53,974 nucleotides of DNA from JBASRP01 sp044866075 (GCA_044866075.1 JBIOTQ010000073.1:1-53974), one strand, 5' to 3'; positions 1 to 8,380 are shown, counted from the first letter of the stretch. The notes: generated by a model not told the origin, from the sequence alone. Numbers and translations: made by a program.

Positions 1-561
1 CCCCGCGAAAGACGAGCCCATGACCAATGCATTCGCAGGCTCGAGGTGCTTCGACCCGACGATGTTCGGCAGGCTGGCGTCGCGCGCGGGGAGGAACACG
101 AGCGAGAAGCACTCGTGCACGAACGCGAAGATGTAGAGAGCCCAGAGCCGCGGAGCGGCCGGCGTCCCCGCGGCGAACGGCGTGAGGAGGATCACCCCGA
201 AGCGGATGACGTCGCTCCAGATCATGATCCGTTGGCGGTCGAGCCTGTCCGATAGAACACCGCCGATCGGCGTCGCGAAGAACGTCGGCACGAGCCGCAG
301 GATCAGAACTCCGACGACGGCCGCCGGCTCGTCCGGAGCGAGCGCCTGCGCCGCAACGATGAACGCCAGTGTGCCGACCCAGTCCCCCAGCGCCGAGATC
401 GACTGCCCCCAGAAGAGCAACCGGAAGTCGCGGATCCCGAAGACCTCCTTGAAGCCTCCGAGGGCCAGACCTCCCGACGGGATGGGACGCGGGCCCGGCA
501 GGCCCTCTCGCGGTCGCTTCCGCCGCTCGGGGCCGGTGTACGGCTTGGGGTCGGTCGCCAT
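1..561 (-). CDS. MFS transporter, N-terminal part (runs off the window)
   Basis: The reading frame on the minus strand is open from an ATG at 561 to the window edge (187 codons), so the C-terminal half lies outside. After a Pro/Arg-rich cytoplasmic leader of about 30 residues come hydrophobic segments. The loop between the second and third carries GGVLSDRLDRQR, which fits the major-facilitator motif A (G-x-x-x-D-R-x-x-R-R). Context is uninformative about the substrate; the nearest gene is divergent. No clear ribosome-binding site precedes the ATG, so the exact start is uncertain. The family call is firm; substrate and direction of transport are unknown. Confidence 0.8.
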   Translation of the reverse strand, partial: MATDPKPYTGPERRKRPREGLPGPRPIPSGGLALGGFKEVFGIRDFRLLFWGQSISALGDWVGTLAFIVAAQALAPDEPAAVVGVLILRLVPTFFATPIGGVLSDRLDRQRIMIWSDVIRFGVILLTPFAAGTPAAPRLWALYIFAFVHECFSLVFLPARDASLPNIVGSKHLEPANALVMGSSFAG

Positions 562-731
562 CAGCAGCGCGAGCCGACCGGCCGTGGGCCTGCGATGTGG
601 TGGAATAAGGGCCGTTGCCGCGGGGGGAGTAAAGGATTCGTGAGAAGCTCCAAGCTGCTCAGACTGTATCCAAGGCCTCGGAAGAGCGTCCACCATTCCG
701 GAACGAGCCCTCGCGTGACACGTATTCCCTG

Positions 732-1379
732 ATGCCGACGATCATGTGGGTCGTCATCGGGTACTGGGTAGGGACGCTTCCATCTCCCTATCTGGTGGCG
801 CGGCTCGCCGGTCGTCACGACGTGATCGCCGACATGCGCAGGCAGGATTCGCCGGGCGACGCGCATTTCCTCGTAGCCCGGAAGATGTCGGGCGGGCTGG
901 GCGGGCTCGCGATCGCTCTCGACATCCTCAAGGGCTTCATCCCGGCGCTCCTCTGTCGCATCATCACGCACGAAGACCCGGGCACCATGGCGTGGCTCGG
1001 CATCTCCGCGGTCGCGGGTCACTGCTACCCGCCGTACTTCCGCCGCTCTGGCGGACGCGGCCTGACGACGGCGGCCGGCGTGTCGCTGGTGATCGTGCCG
1101 AAGGCCATGGTCGGCAGCGGCGTCATCGCGCTCGCCGGAACGGTCGGCAAGCTGGGCGGATTCGGAACCAGCGTCGGCTTCGCTCTGCTGCCGATCTTCG
1201 CCATCATCTTCGGCTACAACAACGCGCTGGTCTGGATGTCCGCCGGAGTCGTGGGGCTGATCATGATCCGCCGCCTAGAGGGGCTCGAGGAGGATCGCCG
1301 CGACGGGGTCCCGATCCCGCGCGCGATCCTGGGGCGCCTGCTGTTCGATCTCCCTCGCGGCAAGCGGGACCACTTGTGA
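732..1379 (+). CDS. plsY: PlsY-like glycerol-3-phosphate acyltransferase, divergent
   Basis: A 215-aa polytopic membrane protein of the PlsY (DUF205) family, which transfers an acyl group from acyl-phosphate to glycerol-3-phosphate in phospholipid synthesis. Visible family marks are GTLPSPYLVARLAGR near residue 15, DILKG near residue 63, and AGHCYPPYF followed by SGGRGLTTAAG around residues 95-117, matching the GHxYPxF...GGKGxATxxG block. The usual first-loop motif (SGNxGxTN) is not recognisable; the equivalent stretch reads DSPGDAHF. This may be a paralogue with a changed donor or acceptor rather than the housekeeping enzyme. It ends 46 bases before lysC. No clear Shine-Dalgarno sequence marks the ATG. 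Confidence 0.75.
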   Translation: MPTIMWVVIGYWVGTLPSPYLVARLAGRHDVIADMRRQDSPGDAHFLVARKMSGGLGGLAIALDILKGFIPALLCRIITHEDPGTMAWLGISAVAGHCYPPYFRRSGGRGLTTAAGVSLVIVPKAMVGSGVIALAGTVGKLGGFGTSVGFALLPIFAIIFGYNNALVWMSAGVVGLIMIRRLEGLEEDRRDGVPIPRAILGRLLFDLPRGKRDHL

Positions 1380-1412
1380 CGGAACTCGCTCGCGCGAGCC
1401 GCATCCGGCTGG

Positions 1413-1418
1413 TACACA
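1413..1418 (+). promoter_or_regulatory. candidate -10 box of a leaderless lysC transcript
   Basis: TACACA lies 7 bases before the lysC ATG, and there is no purine-rich ribosome-binding site between. In actinobacteria this layout usually means transcription begins at the start codon. This is inference from spacing only; no convincing -35 box is visible. Confidence 0.3.
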
Positions 1419-1425
1419 TCCCTCG

Positions 1426-2670
1426 ATGCCGCTGATCGTCCAGAAGTTCGGAGGGTCGAGCGTCGGCGCCGCCGAGCGCATCAAAGCCGTGGCGCGCCGC
1501 GTCGTCGAGACCAAGATCGAGGGCTACGACATGGTCGTGGTCGTCAGCGCCATGGGCGACACGACCGACGAGCTGTTACGGATGGCGTCCCAGATCACGC
1601 CGCTGCCGCCGCTGCGCGAGCTCGACATGCTCCTGACGGCCGGCGAGCGCATCTCGATGGCGCTGCTCGCGATGGCGATCCACTCGCTCGGCCACGACGC
1701 CGTGTCGTTCACCGGCTCGCAGGCGGGGATCATCACATCCTCCGAGCACGGCCGGGCCAAGATCATCGACGTGAAGACCGCGCGCATCCAGGAGGCCGTC
1801 GACCAAGGGAAGGTCGTCATCGTCGCGGGCTTCCAGGGTGTGTCGACCACGGCCGATGTGACCACGCTCGGCCGTGGCGGCTCCGACACGACGGCCGTCG
1901 CGCTGGCGGCGGCGCTCGGCGCCGAGGTCTGCGAGATCTACACCGACGTCGACGGTGTCTACACCGCCGACCCCCGGATCGTCTCGAACGCCCGCGTGTT
2001 GCACGCCGTGTCCTACGAGGAGATGCTGGAGATGGCCGCCAGCGGTGCGCGCGTCCTGCAGCTGCGGTCGGTGGAGTACGCGCGGAACCACACGGTGCTG
2101 CTGCGCGTACGCTCGAGCTTCACGGCAACTCCGGGGACTTGGATCAGAGAGGAAGACGAGCGGATGGAGAAGGCGATCATCTCGGGCGTCACACACGACG
2201 TCTCCGAAGGGAAGATCACGATCCAGGACGTTCCGGACCGGCCGGGTATCGCGGCGCGCGTTTTCCGTCTGCTCGCCGACGACGGGATCAACGTCGACAT
2301 GATCGTGCAGAACGTCTCCACCGACGGAACGACGGACATCTCGTTCACCGTCCCCCGTGAGGACGGGCTGCGCGCGAAGCAGTCGGTGGACGCCGTCCTC
2401 GGCGAGATCGGTGCCGCCGGCGTCACGTACGACGAGGGGATCGGGAAGGTCTCGCTCGTCGGCGCCGGGATGCGCAGTCACCCGGGCGTCGCGGCGACGA
2501 TGTTTGCCGCGTTGTCCGAGTCCGGTGTCAACATCGAGATGATCTCGACGTCGTCGATCCGGATCTCGTGCGTCGTGCGAGAGGCCGATGTCGTGAAAGC
2601 CGTCCGCGCGGTGCACGACCGCTTCCGTCTGTCGGACGAGGTCATCCTTCGCGAGTCCCACCCCGGATAG
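1426..2670 (+). CDS. lysC: Aspartate kinase
   Basis: This 414-aa enzyme phosphorylates L-aspartate, the first step to lysine, threonine, methionine and diaminopimelate. The kinase domain has KFGGSSV at 7-13, GRGGSDTT at 149-156 and DVDGVYTADPR at 174-184. Two ACT domains (about 265-340 and 345-410) bind the feedback inhibitor. Length matches actinobacterial LysC. An in-frame ATG at 2164, preceded by a GAGAGGAAG-type stretch, would give a 168-aa C-terminal product made of the ACT domains. This resembles the overlapping beta subunit known in Corynebacterium and Bacillus. Asd follows 46 bases downstream, the common actinobacterial pairing. Confidence 0.97.
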   Translation: MPLIVQKFGGSSVGAAERIKAVARRVVETKIEGYDMVVVVSAMGDTTDELLRMASQITPLPPLRELDMLLTAGERISMALLAMAIHSLGHDAVSFTGSQAGIITSSEHGRAKIIDVKTARIQEAVDQGKVVIVAGFQGVSTTADVTTLGRGGSDTTAVALAAALGAEVCEIYTDVDGVYTADPRIVSNARVLHAVSYEEMLEMAASGARVLQLRSVEYARNHTVLLRVRSSFTATPGTWIREEDERMEKAIISGVTHDVSEGKITIQDVPDRPGIAARVFRLLADDGINVDMIVQNVSTDGTTDISFTVPREDGLRAKQSVDAVLGEIGAAGVTYDEGIGKVSLVGAGMRSHPGVAATMFAALSESGVNIEMISTSSIRISCVVREADVVKAVRAVHDRFRLSDEVILRESHPG

Positions 2671-2704
2671 ACCGAAACGACACGCCGGCCACCGTTCGAG
2701 CCGA

Positions 2705-2710
2705 TATCCT
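2705..2710 (+). promoter_or_regulatory. candidate -10 box of a leaderless asd transcript
   Basis: TATCCT ends 6 bases before the asd ATG, with no Shine-Dalgarno sequence in between. The spacing predicts transcription start at or within a base of the ATG. It would give asd its own promoter in addition to any readthrough from lysC. Confidence 0.4.
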
Positions 2711-2716
2711 GAGCGC

Positions 2717-3757
2717 ATGCCTCCCAACGTCGCCGTCGTCGGCGCGACCGGAGCCGTCGGGTCCGAGATGCTGCGGATCCTGGGCGAGCGCGCGTTTCCC
2801 ATGGACTCCTTGCGGCTCGTGGCCTCGGCCCGAAGCGCCGGCCGGCGGATCGCGTACGAAGGCACCGAGATCGAGGTCGTCGAGCTCTCCGACGCCGCTT
2901 TCGACGGCATCGACATCGCGGTCTTCGACACACCCGACGCCGTCGCCACCGAGTGGGTGCCGCGCGGCGTGAAGGCCGGCGCGACCGTCATCGACAAGTC
3001 CGCCGCCTTCCGTATGGACCCGCGCGTGCCGCTCGTCATCCCCGAGATCAACGGCGACGCGCTTGCCGGGCATGAGGGCATCGTCGCGAACCCGAACTGC
3101 ACGGCGGTCACCTTGCTGATGCCGCTCGCGCCGCTCCACCGCGCCGCGGGATGCACCCGGGTGATCGCAGCGAGCTACCAATCGGTGTCCGGCGCGGGCA
3201 TCGCCGGCATCGACGATCTCTACGAACAGACCGAGAAGCTCCTGCCGGAACGCGACGCGGTTCGCCGCGGCGACGTCGTCGATCTGGTCCCGCCGGGCCG
3301 CGCGTTCGCGCACCCGATCGCGTTTAACGTCATCCCGCACGTGGGCTCGTTCGACGACGCGGGAACGACGAGCGAGGAACGGCGTGTGCGCGGCGAGACG
3401 GCGAAGGTCCTCGGCGCCGACATCGACGTGTTCTCGACGTGCGTCCGCGTGCCGACGCTTGCGTCGCACGGCGTCGCCGCGTGGGCAGAGTTCGAGCGCC
3501 CGCTGTCCGTCGACGAGGCGCGCCGCCTCCTCGACGACGCCGACGGCGTGACCGTCGACGACGACCCCGCCGCCTCCCGCTATCCCACCGCCCTCGCCGC
3601 CGCCGGCGGCGACAAAGCGATCGTCGGTCGCATCCGATCCGATCAGGGGAGTCCGAACGCCCTCGGGTTCTTCTCCACGTGCGACAACCTGCGAAAAGGT
3701 GCCGCGCTGAACGCGGTCCAGATCGCCGAAGAGCTGGTGGCGCGGGGCATGGTCTAG
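2717..3757 (+). CDS. asd: Aspartate-semialdehyde dehydrogenase
   Basis: This 346-aa NADPH-dependent enzyme reduces aspartyl-phosphate, the LysC product, to aspartate semialdehyde. The Rossmann motif GATGAVG is at residues 9-15. The catalytic cysteine is C128 in ANPNCTAV, and a conserved DKSAAFRMD block lies near residue 93. Length is typical for the family. The start is the first ATG of the frame and lies just after a -10-like TATCCT, which fits a leaderless mRNA. It forms a metabolic pair with lysC upstream. Confidence 0.97.
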   Translation: MPPNVAVVGATGAVGSEMLRILGERAFPMDSLRLVASARSAGRRIAYEGTEIEVVELSDAAFDGIDIAVFDTPDAVATEWVPRGVKAGATVIDKSAAFRMDPRVPLVIPEINGDALAGHEGIVANPNCTAVTLLMPLAPLHRAAGCTRVIAASYQSVSGAGIAGIDDLYEQTEKLLPERDAVRRGDVVDLVPPGRAFAHPIAFNVIPHVGSFDDAGTTSEERRVRGETAKVLGADIDVFSTCVRVPTLASHGVAAWAEFERPLSVDEARRLLDDADGVTVDDDPAASRYPTALAAAGGDKAIVGRIRSDQGSPNALGFFSTCDNLRKGAALNAVQIAEELVARGMV

Positions 3758-3802
3758 CCGCGGCAGGATTCAACCCGCTCCGTCCAGAACTCCTTTATCT
3801 CC

Positions 3803-5995
3803 ATGCGGACCCGGCTGCTGACGTGCGCGCTCGTCCTGGGAGCTCTCCTCGCCCCCGCAGGCGGGGTGGCGCAGGGCCCGCTCCCGACGCTCCCCGGCGC
3901 GCCGCAACAGCGTTCCGTCGATCCTGTCGTCCTGGCGGGGACGCAGTTCCCCGCCTGGTCCGCGGGGCCCGAGATCTCGTTCCGCGAGCCGCAGCTTCCG
4001 ACCAACTACGACGAGGACGTCGAGGGCGTCCCGCTCCCGCACATCCAGGACCAGCTACCTGAGCCTCTGAAGAGCGACTGCTACGACCCCGGTAAGAATC
4101 CCTACGACCCGAAGGACCCGGGCGACCACAACTGCAACCAGGCGTCGCGGATCCCGATCCGCGCGCTCCCCGGCCGCACCGGGGTGCCGGTGTCGCGTTT
4201 GCTCGGCTACAAGTGGAACGGCAAGGCCTTCGTGCAGATCCCGCTGCAGGTCGACGAGAAATTCACGCGCTACCTTTCGAACAACGTCTCGGGGTTCGCG
4301 TTCTTCTCCGGCGTCGATCAATACACGACGTACGCCTTCGACCGCGAGGGGTACCGATATACCGACAACACGCCGAGCGCGCCGTGCACGCCGATCCCGC
4401 GCAAGGATCCCGCCTACGGCAACAAGCGGATCGCCACCGAACCGGACCCGATCCCGGGGCTCGACGACAACGACGAGATCGCGTTCATGTACCGCGACAC
4501 CGGCCAGCAGGCGCCGTCGGGTGCGACGCTCCCCGCCGGCATCACCGGCGCGAGCGAGGTCGCCGTCGCCGACCCGTCCAACTCGGGCTCCGTTCGGTAC
4601 GCCTACGTGATGCTCGGCGGGGACCGAGGACCCAAGGCCGCCTTCAAAGCCAGCAACGGATACGTGCGCTACACACCCGACGCGAACGCGCGGAACGTCT
4701 TCGTGTTCTCGGAGAGCTCCTACGAGGGGTACGGCGCGGCCCCCAAGGGTCCGTACTGTCTCGCGAACGGCGCGGCGACGGGGAAGATCGGGCAGCGGCG
4801 CCCACTCGACACCGCGTGGGTGAAGACGCCCCGTTATGCGTTCCGGTACGACGGCCGCTGGCTGATGACGCAGATCCGGATCTCCAACGCGACCAACGGT
4901 GACTGGAGGTACGGACCCGACGTCATCGATCGCTGGAAGGCGCGCGCGTACCAACAGGATCCGTCGTCGGAGACGCCGTGCTGCGGTTACGAGGAAGAGG
5001 ACACGAACTGGGGCGGGTCGTCGATCCTCCTCGGGGAGAAGTCCGGACCGGTCCGCACGATCCGCGAGACGTGGGGCTCGGACTCGGCCACGAACAACGT
5101 GCGACGCGAGGTCTTCTATCGCGATTCGTTCGTGTGGAGCGACGCCCTTCGCGTGCATGTGATCACGCCGATCGACGGCATCTACACGCAGTGGGATTAC
5201 AACGCGGGCCGGATGACGCGCTACTACAACCCGTGGAAGCACGACGGCGTCGCGATCGACGGCCAGAACGACGAGGTCTTCGGGAACCTCGACGACCCGT
5301 GCAATCCCCAGTACGACGATCGCGACTCCGGGGTGACCGAGACCTACCGCGACACGTACGAAGCGGTAGGGCTCTGCCGTCCCGAGGTCGAGTACCACCA
5401 GAGCATCGACATGACGGACCCGACCTTCTCGCCGCCCGCGAACGCGCTTTACTGGGAGGAGATCGCGGGCCCGAACGGTTCTCTCGTCATGAGGAACTTC
5501 CTCCGCGAGATAACGCCGGGCGGCGCCGCGCACAGCGTCGTCGGCATCCCCTACTACCGCGACGATTCCTGCTTCGACGACGGTACCGGCACGGACCCGG
5601 GCCCACGGCGGCGCGAACGGAGCAGCCGCGAGCTATCCACCTATCGGCTTCCCGGCAGCACGGTCGATCGCGCGCGGAAGTGCTGGACGCCGAAGGACGG
5701 CCTCCCCAACGAGCGCTTCGTCGCCGGCGCCCAGCCGATGGATCCGGGGAACCCGAAGTCGGAGATGATCGGCGACGAGATCGGCGACGAACGCTACTTC
5801 CAGGGCGACATCGGCGCCCACGGGCTGCATCTGCTGTTCATCGTCGAATCCGACAACCTCGACCTCACCGTCCCCACGACGGAGATCGTTTCCGAGCAGC
5901 GCGTCGTCGTACTTCCGAGGATGCAGGCGAACGTCGGCGACCGGTACGGCTACGACGTCGAGTCGCCGCTGATCGCCGTCGTGCGTTCGTTGTAG
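3803..5995 (+). CDS. Large secreted protein of unknown function (730 aa)
   Basis: I do not recognise this family. The first 23 residues form a classical signal peptide (MRTRLLTCALVLGALLAP then GGVAQG), so the mature protein should be exported. The rest is soluble, rich in Asp, Tyr and Gly, with several Cys (including a CC pair near residue 393) and many aromatic residues, as in extracellular beta-rich enzymes or binding proteins. No transmembrane segment or anchor is visible at the C-terminus. It starts 45 bases after asd but looks unrelated to it, and a strong hairpin follows its stop codon. Codon usage matches its neighbours. It could be a carbohydrate- or polymer-acting enzyme, but no motif proves that. 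Confidence 0.7.
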   Translation: MRTRLLTCALVLGALLAPAGGVAQGPLPTLPGAPQQRSVDPVVLAGTQFPAWSAGPEISFREPQLPTNYDEDVEGVPLPHIQDQLPEPLKSDCYDPGKNPYDPKDPGDHNCNQASRIPIRALPGRTGVPVSRLLGYKWNGKAFVQIPLQVDEKFTRYLSNNVSGFAFFSGVDQYTTYAFDREGYRYTDNTPSAPCTPIPRKDPAYGNKRIATEPDPIPGLDDNDEIAFMYRDTGQQAPSGATLPAGITGASEVAVADPSNSGSVRYAYVMLGGDRGPKAAFKASNGYVRYTPDANARNVFVFSESSYEGYGAAPKGPYCLANGAATGKIGQRRPLDTAWVKTPRYAFRYDGRWLMTQIRISNATNGDWRYGPDVIDRWKARAYQQDPSSETPCCGYEEEDTNWGGSSILLGEKSGPVRTIRETWGSDSATNNVRREVFYRDSFVWSDALRVHVITPIDGIYTQWDYNAGRMTRYYNPWKHDGVAIDGQNDEVFGNLDDPCNPQYDDRDSGVTETYRDTYEAVGLCRPEVEYHQSIDMTDPTFSPPANALYWEEIAGPNGSLVMRNFLREITPGGAAHSVVGIPYYRDDSCFDDGTGTDPGPRRRERSSRELSTYRLPGSTVDRARKCWTPKDGLPNERFVAGAQPMDPGNPKSEMIGDEIGDERYFQGDIGAHGLHLLFIVESDNLDLTVPTTEIVSEQRVVVLPRMQANVGDRYGYDVESPLIAVVRSL

Positions 5996-6002
5996 AAAGG
6001 CC

Positions 6003-6035
6003 GACGCTCGCGGGAGGGGGAGACCCGCGAGCGTC
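6003..6035. terminator. bidirectional hairpin terminator
   Basis: A perfect 12-bp stem (6003-6014 with 6024-6035, 9-base loop) lies between the convergent 730-aa gene and the L,D-transpeptidase. There is no long T-run, as is common in GC-rich actinobacteria. Confidence 0.75.
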
Positions 6036-6053
6036 GTTGGGGGAGCGGCGTTG

Positions 6054-6626
6054 CTAGTGGACCCAGACCGGTGTCCCGACCTTCGTCCAGCGGAAGAGCG
6101 TCTTCGCGTCGCCGACGTTCACGCGGACGCACCCGTGGCTGTCGGGCTTGCCGAGCTTCGACGCGCCGATGTTGTAGGTCGAGCCGTCTTTGTGCGGGAG
6201 CTGGTGGATGAAGTAGCCCTGATACCAGCGCATCGCGTGGGGCATCCAGACGCTCCACTTGCGCGACCATCGGTTCTCGTACTTCTCGAGGACCTTGTAG
6301 TGCCCCGGCGGCGTCTCGTAGCCGGGCCGGCCGGTCGAGATGACGAAGCGGTAGACGACGCGCCCGTCGCGCCATGCGGTGAGACGCTGCTTGGCGATCG
6401 AGACCTCGATCAGATCGCCGGAAAGATTGAGCGGGTCGGGGTTGGCGGGAGCCGGCGCGACCGTCGGGGCCTGCGTGGGCGGCGGGCTCGCGAGCACCGG
6501 CGTGGGCACGGGGGCCGGCCGGTCCTCGCTGTGCGCCTCCGGCATGGCGCCGCCGGCGGACAGCGCCGCGAGCACCACCGCCACGGTCGCTAAACGGATG
6601 ATGGTTCCGAAGATCGTTCGCACCAC
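6054..6626 (-). CDS. L,D-transpeptidase (YkuD domain), exported
   Basis: A 190-aa cell-wall enzyme that makes 3-3 peptidoglycan crosslinks or attaches proteins to the wall. An N-terminal membrane/signal segment spans about 7-28. A Pro/Ala-rich linker (37-66) should cross the wall. The YkuD domain (about 70-190) carries the catalytic motif SHGCVRV, with H164 and nucleophile C166. Two GTG codons (6626 and 6623) can serve as start; a GGGGG stretch just upstream favours the second. It is divergent from the zinc-finger gene and convergent with the 730-aa secreted protein. Confidence 0.92.
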   Translation of the reverse strand: MVRTIFGTIIRLATVAVVLAALSAGGAMPEAHSEDRPAPVPTPVLASPPPTQAPTVAPAPANPDPLNLSGDLIEVSIAKQRLTAWRDGRVVYRFVISTGRPGYETPPGHYKVLEKYENRWSRKWSVWMPHAMRWYQGYFIHQLPHKDGSTYNIGASKLGKPDSHGCVRVNVGDAKTLFRWTKVGTPVWVH

Positions 6627-6813
6627 ATCCCCCTGAATCGTCGAGTTGAGAAGAGAGTAGGAAGCGGACCGAGCATCCGGCCTCGGCCGAAGGTGCAGTC
6701 GTGGGATGAGCGCCCGGACGCTGTCCGGATGGGCAATCGACGGACGGGGGCTGCGAGACCCCCTGGAATCCCGTATCCTGAGCGCTCAACCAACAGTTTC
6801 CGGGGGACCACTG

Positions 6814-7329
6814 ATGCCGTCGACTCGGGGGACGAAACGTCCTCGGAAAGGCCGTCCGCCCGGGCGGAAGGCTTCAGGCAAGAAAGCTTCCAAGGGTTTG
6901 CGCTGCCCGGATTGCGACTTCGTCGCGCGCCATGCGATGGGGCTGGGACGGCATCGCTCGGCGCGGCACGGCGTCACCAGCCAACGACAGCAGCGCCGGC
7001 AAGCCTCCGGAGGCTGGCTGACCCGCCGGGAAGCCGCTCGCCGGGCCGGGGTGCACTACAACACGATCCGGCACTGGGAGAAGACCGGGCGGTTGCGTCG
7101 TAGCAAAGGTGGCGGCGGCAGGGGTGCGATGGTGAGCGCGAGCGACCTCGATAGCCTTCGGCGCGGCAGCGGCATCGCGGTGACGTCCGGCATCGACGGG
7201 CAGCGCATCGACGCGCTCGAGCGGCGCTTCAACGATCTTCTCGATGGGCTCGAGGGTTTGGTCGCCGCGGCGCGAGTCCGGCCGCGTCGCGGGCGTCCGC
7301 CCGGATCACGGACGACGAGCCGAGGGTGA
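6814..7329 (+). CDS. DNA-binding protein: AT-hook-like ends, C2H2 zinc finger, MerR-type helix-turn-helix
   Basis: This 171-aa protein has an unusual mix of DNA-binding elements. A basic tail contains KGRPPGRK (12-19), which looks like an AT-hook. A C2H2 finger follows, with C31, C34, H47 and H52 (C-x2-C-x12-H-x4-H). A MerR/excisionase-type helix-turn-helix spans about 67-98 (WLTRREAARRAGV, NTIRHWEKTGRL). A short helical segment lies at about 127-152, and a second AT-hook-like RRGRPPG at 158-164. The ATG at 6814 is chosen because GGGGG sits 7 bases upstream; the longer frame from 6706 lacks a ribosome-binding site. Its stop overlaps the next gene's GTG. The target is unknown. It could be a nucleoid-type protein or a specific regulator. 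Confidence 0.75.
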   Translation: MPSTRGTKRPRKGRPPGRKASGKKASKGLRCPDCDFVARHAMGLGRHRSARHGVTSQRQQRRQASGGWLTRREAARRAGVHYNTIRHWEKTGRLRRSKGGGGRGAMVSASDLDSLRRGSGIAVTSGIDGQRIDALERRFNDLLDGLEGLVAAARVRPRRGRPPGSRTTSRG

Positions 7330-7646
7330 CGATGGCGAACGGGGGATTCTCTCTATCGGTCTCGAATCGCGGTCACGATTTCATGATCGGCGGCAGCGGG
7401 ATCCTCGATACCGACGGTATGTCGGCCCTCCGGCAGGCCGTCGAGGAGAGCTGCAAGCAGGAAGGGGCGACGGTGATGCTCGACCTCTCGGGGCTCTCGG
7501 AGCTTCAAGCCGAGGTGGTCGCCGCTCTGGTCGATACCGGCGATTTCTGTCGGGGCTTGGGCGTCCCGTTGACGTTGTCCGTGTCGCCGGCGATCCTGCG
7601 TGTCTTGAACGACGCGGGCTACAGCGACGAGCTTCTTCCTCTTTAG
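7326..7646 (+). CDS. STAS-domain protein lacking the usual phospho-serine
   Basis: A 106-aa single STAS domain, the fold of anti-sigma-factor antagonists. The conserved strand-helix reads DLSGLSELQAEVVAAL. In canonical antagonists the corresponding stretch carries D-S-S/T-G, so here the regulatory serine is replaced by Ala/Glu. It therefore cannot be switched off by the usual kinase and may be a constitutive partner or a scaffold. The GTG start at 7326 overlaps the TGA of the zinc-finger gene (GTGA), so translation should be coupled; an ATG at 7332 is the alternative. Its end overlaps the convergent TetR gene by 4 bases. Confidence 0.8.
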   Translation: MTMANGGFSLSVSNRGHDFMIGGSGILDTDGMSALRQAVEESCKQEGATVMLDLSGLSELQAEVVAALVDTGDFCRGLGVPLTLSVSPAILRVLNDAGYSDELLPL

Positions 7647-8341
7647 GAACCGTCCCGGCCCGGGCGAGGGTCGAGGAGCCGGGCGGCCGATTCCAGCACG
7701 AACCGTTGGTGTCGCTTCAAGTTGCGCGGCGCGCGCGGATCCTTTCCGGTCAATCCGGTGACGAGAGGATCCTCCGAGAGGTAGATGAGGATCGCGCCGT
7801 ACAGGATAAGGACGAGCTCCTCCGCGTCCTGACGCGCGATCAGTCCTTCATCCATCGCACGTTCGAGCGCGACCACACCCCGTTCGAACCACGGACGGAG
7901 GGGCCGCACGAACGAGCGCTCGAACTCGGCGCCGCCGCGCAGCGTCGCCTGCCGGATCAAACGGCCGAGCTCGGGCTTGCGAGCGAAACGATTGAGGAGA
8001 GCGCCGACGATCGTCTCCGCGGCGCTGCGCCCGTCGGCCGCGCGGGTGCCCTCGGCGAACGCCTCCATCAGCTGTGCGGCGGCGTCGGTGAGGCACGCTT
8101 CGTATAGCGCGCGCTTGCTCGGGAAGTAGTAGACGAGCGTCGCCTGGTTCATGCGGGCGGCCCGGGCGATCTCGTGGAGCCTGACGCCGTCGAAGCCGGA
8201 CGCCGCGAACGCCTTCGTCGCCACGACAAGGATGGCGTCGCGCTTCCCCGCGGCGGCCGCCGTCCCCGAGGACCTCCGCCGCGTCTTGCCGGCAGGCGGC
8301 CGGGTGCCGGGGCGGGATCGCGTCGAAGCCATGGGAAACAT
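7643..8341 (-). CDS. TetR family transcriptional regulator
   Basis: A 232-aa regulator with a basic, low-complexity N-terminus and then a TetR helix-turn-helix at about 35-85 (ILVVATKAFAASGFDGVRLHEIARAA split around 37-62, then NQATLVYYFPSKRALY). The C-terminal ligand domain is helical and resembles the generic TetR_C of regulators with unknown effectors. It is divergent from the fluoride-riboswitch/crcB unit, but that unit has its own riboswitch, so regulation of crcB by this protein is not implied. Start could be ATG 8341 or ATG 8332; the first lies inside an AACATGTT palindrome, which makes 8332 slightly more attractive. Confidence 0.9.
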   Translation of the reverse strand: MFPMASTRSRPGTRPPAGKTRRRSSGTAAAAGKRDAILVVATKAFAASGFDGVRLHEIARAARMNQATLVYYFPSKRALYEACLTDAAAQLMEAFAEGTRAADGRSAAETIVGALLNRFARKPELGRLIRQATLRGGAEFERSFVRPLRPWFERGVVALERAMDEGLIARQDAEELVLILYGAILIYLSEDPLVTGLTGKDPRAPRNLKRHQRFVLESAARLLDPRPGRDGS

Positions 8342-8374
8342 GTTCTACGGTCGGTTCTTTTTTCGTCCACCTGA

Positions 8375-8380
8375 TAGCCT
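8375..8380 (+). promoter_or_regulatory. candidate -10 box of the riboswitch transcript
   Basis: TAGCCT is placed so that transcription would begin at about 8387, exactly where the riboswitch fold begins. The -35 region is weak. Confidence 0.4.

Noticed and set aside
1576..3156. Long minus-strand frame opposite lysC and asd
   Set aside because: It is antisense to two certain genes, is Arg/Asp/Ala-rich low-complexity as expected from GC-rich codon shadows, and shows no domain.
8337..8344. AACATGTT palindrome at the start of the TetR gene as a LexA or TetR operator
   Set aside because: Too short, and it lacks the GAAC-N4-GTTC spacing of actinobacterial LexA sites; no second copy is seen nearby.
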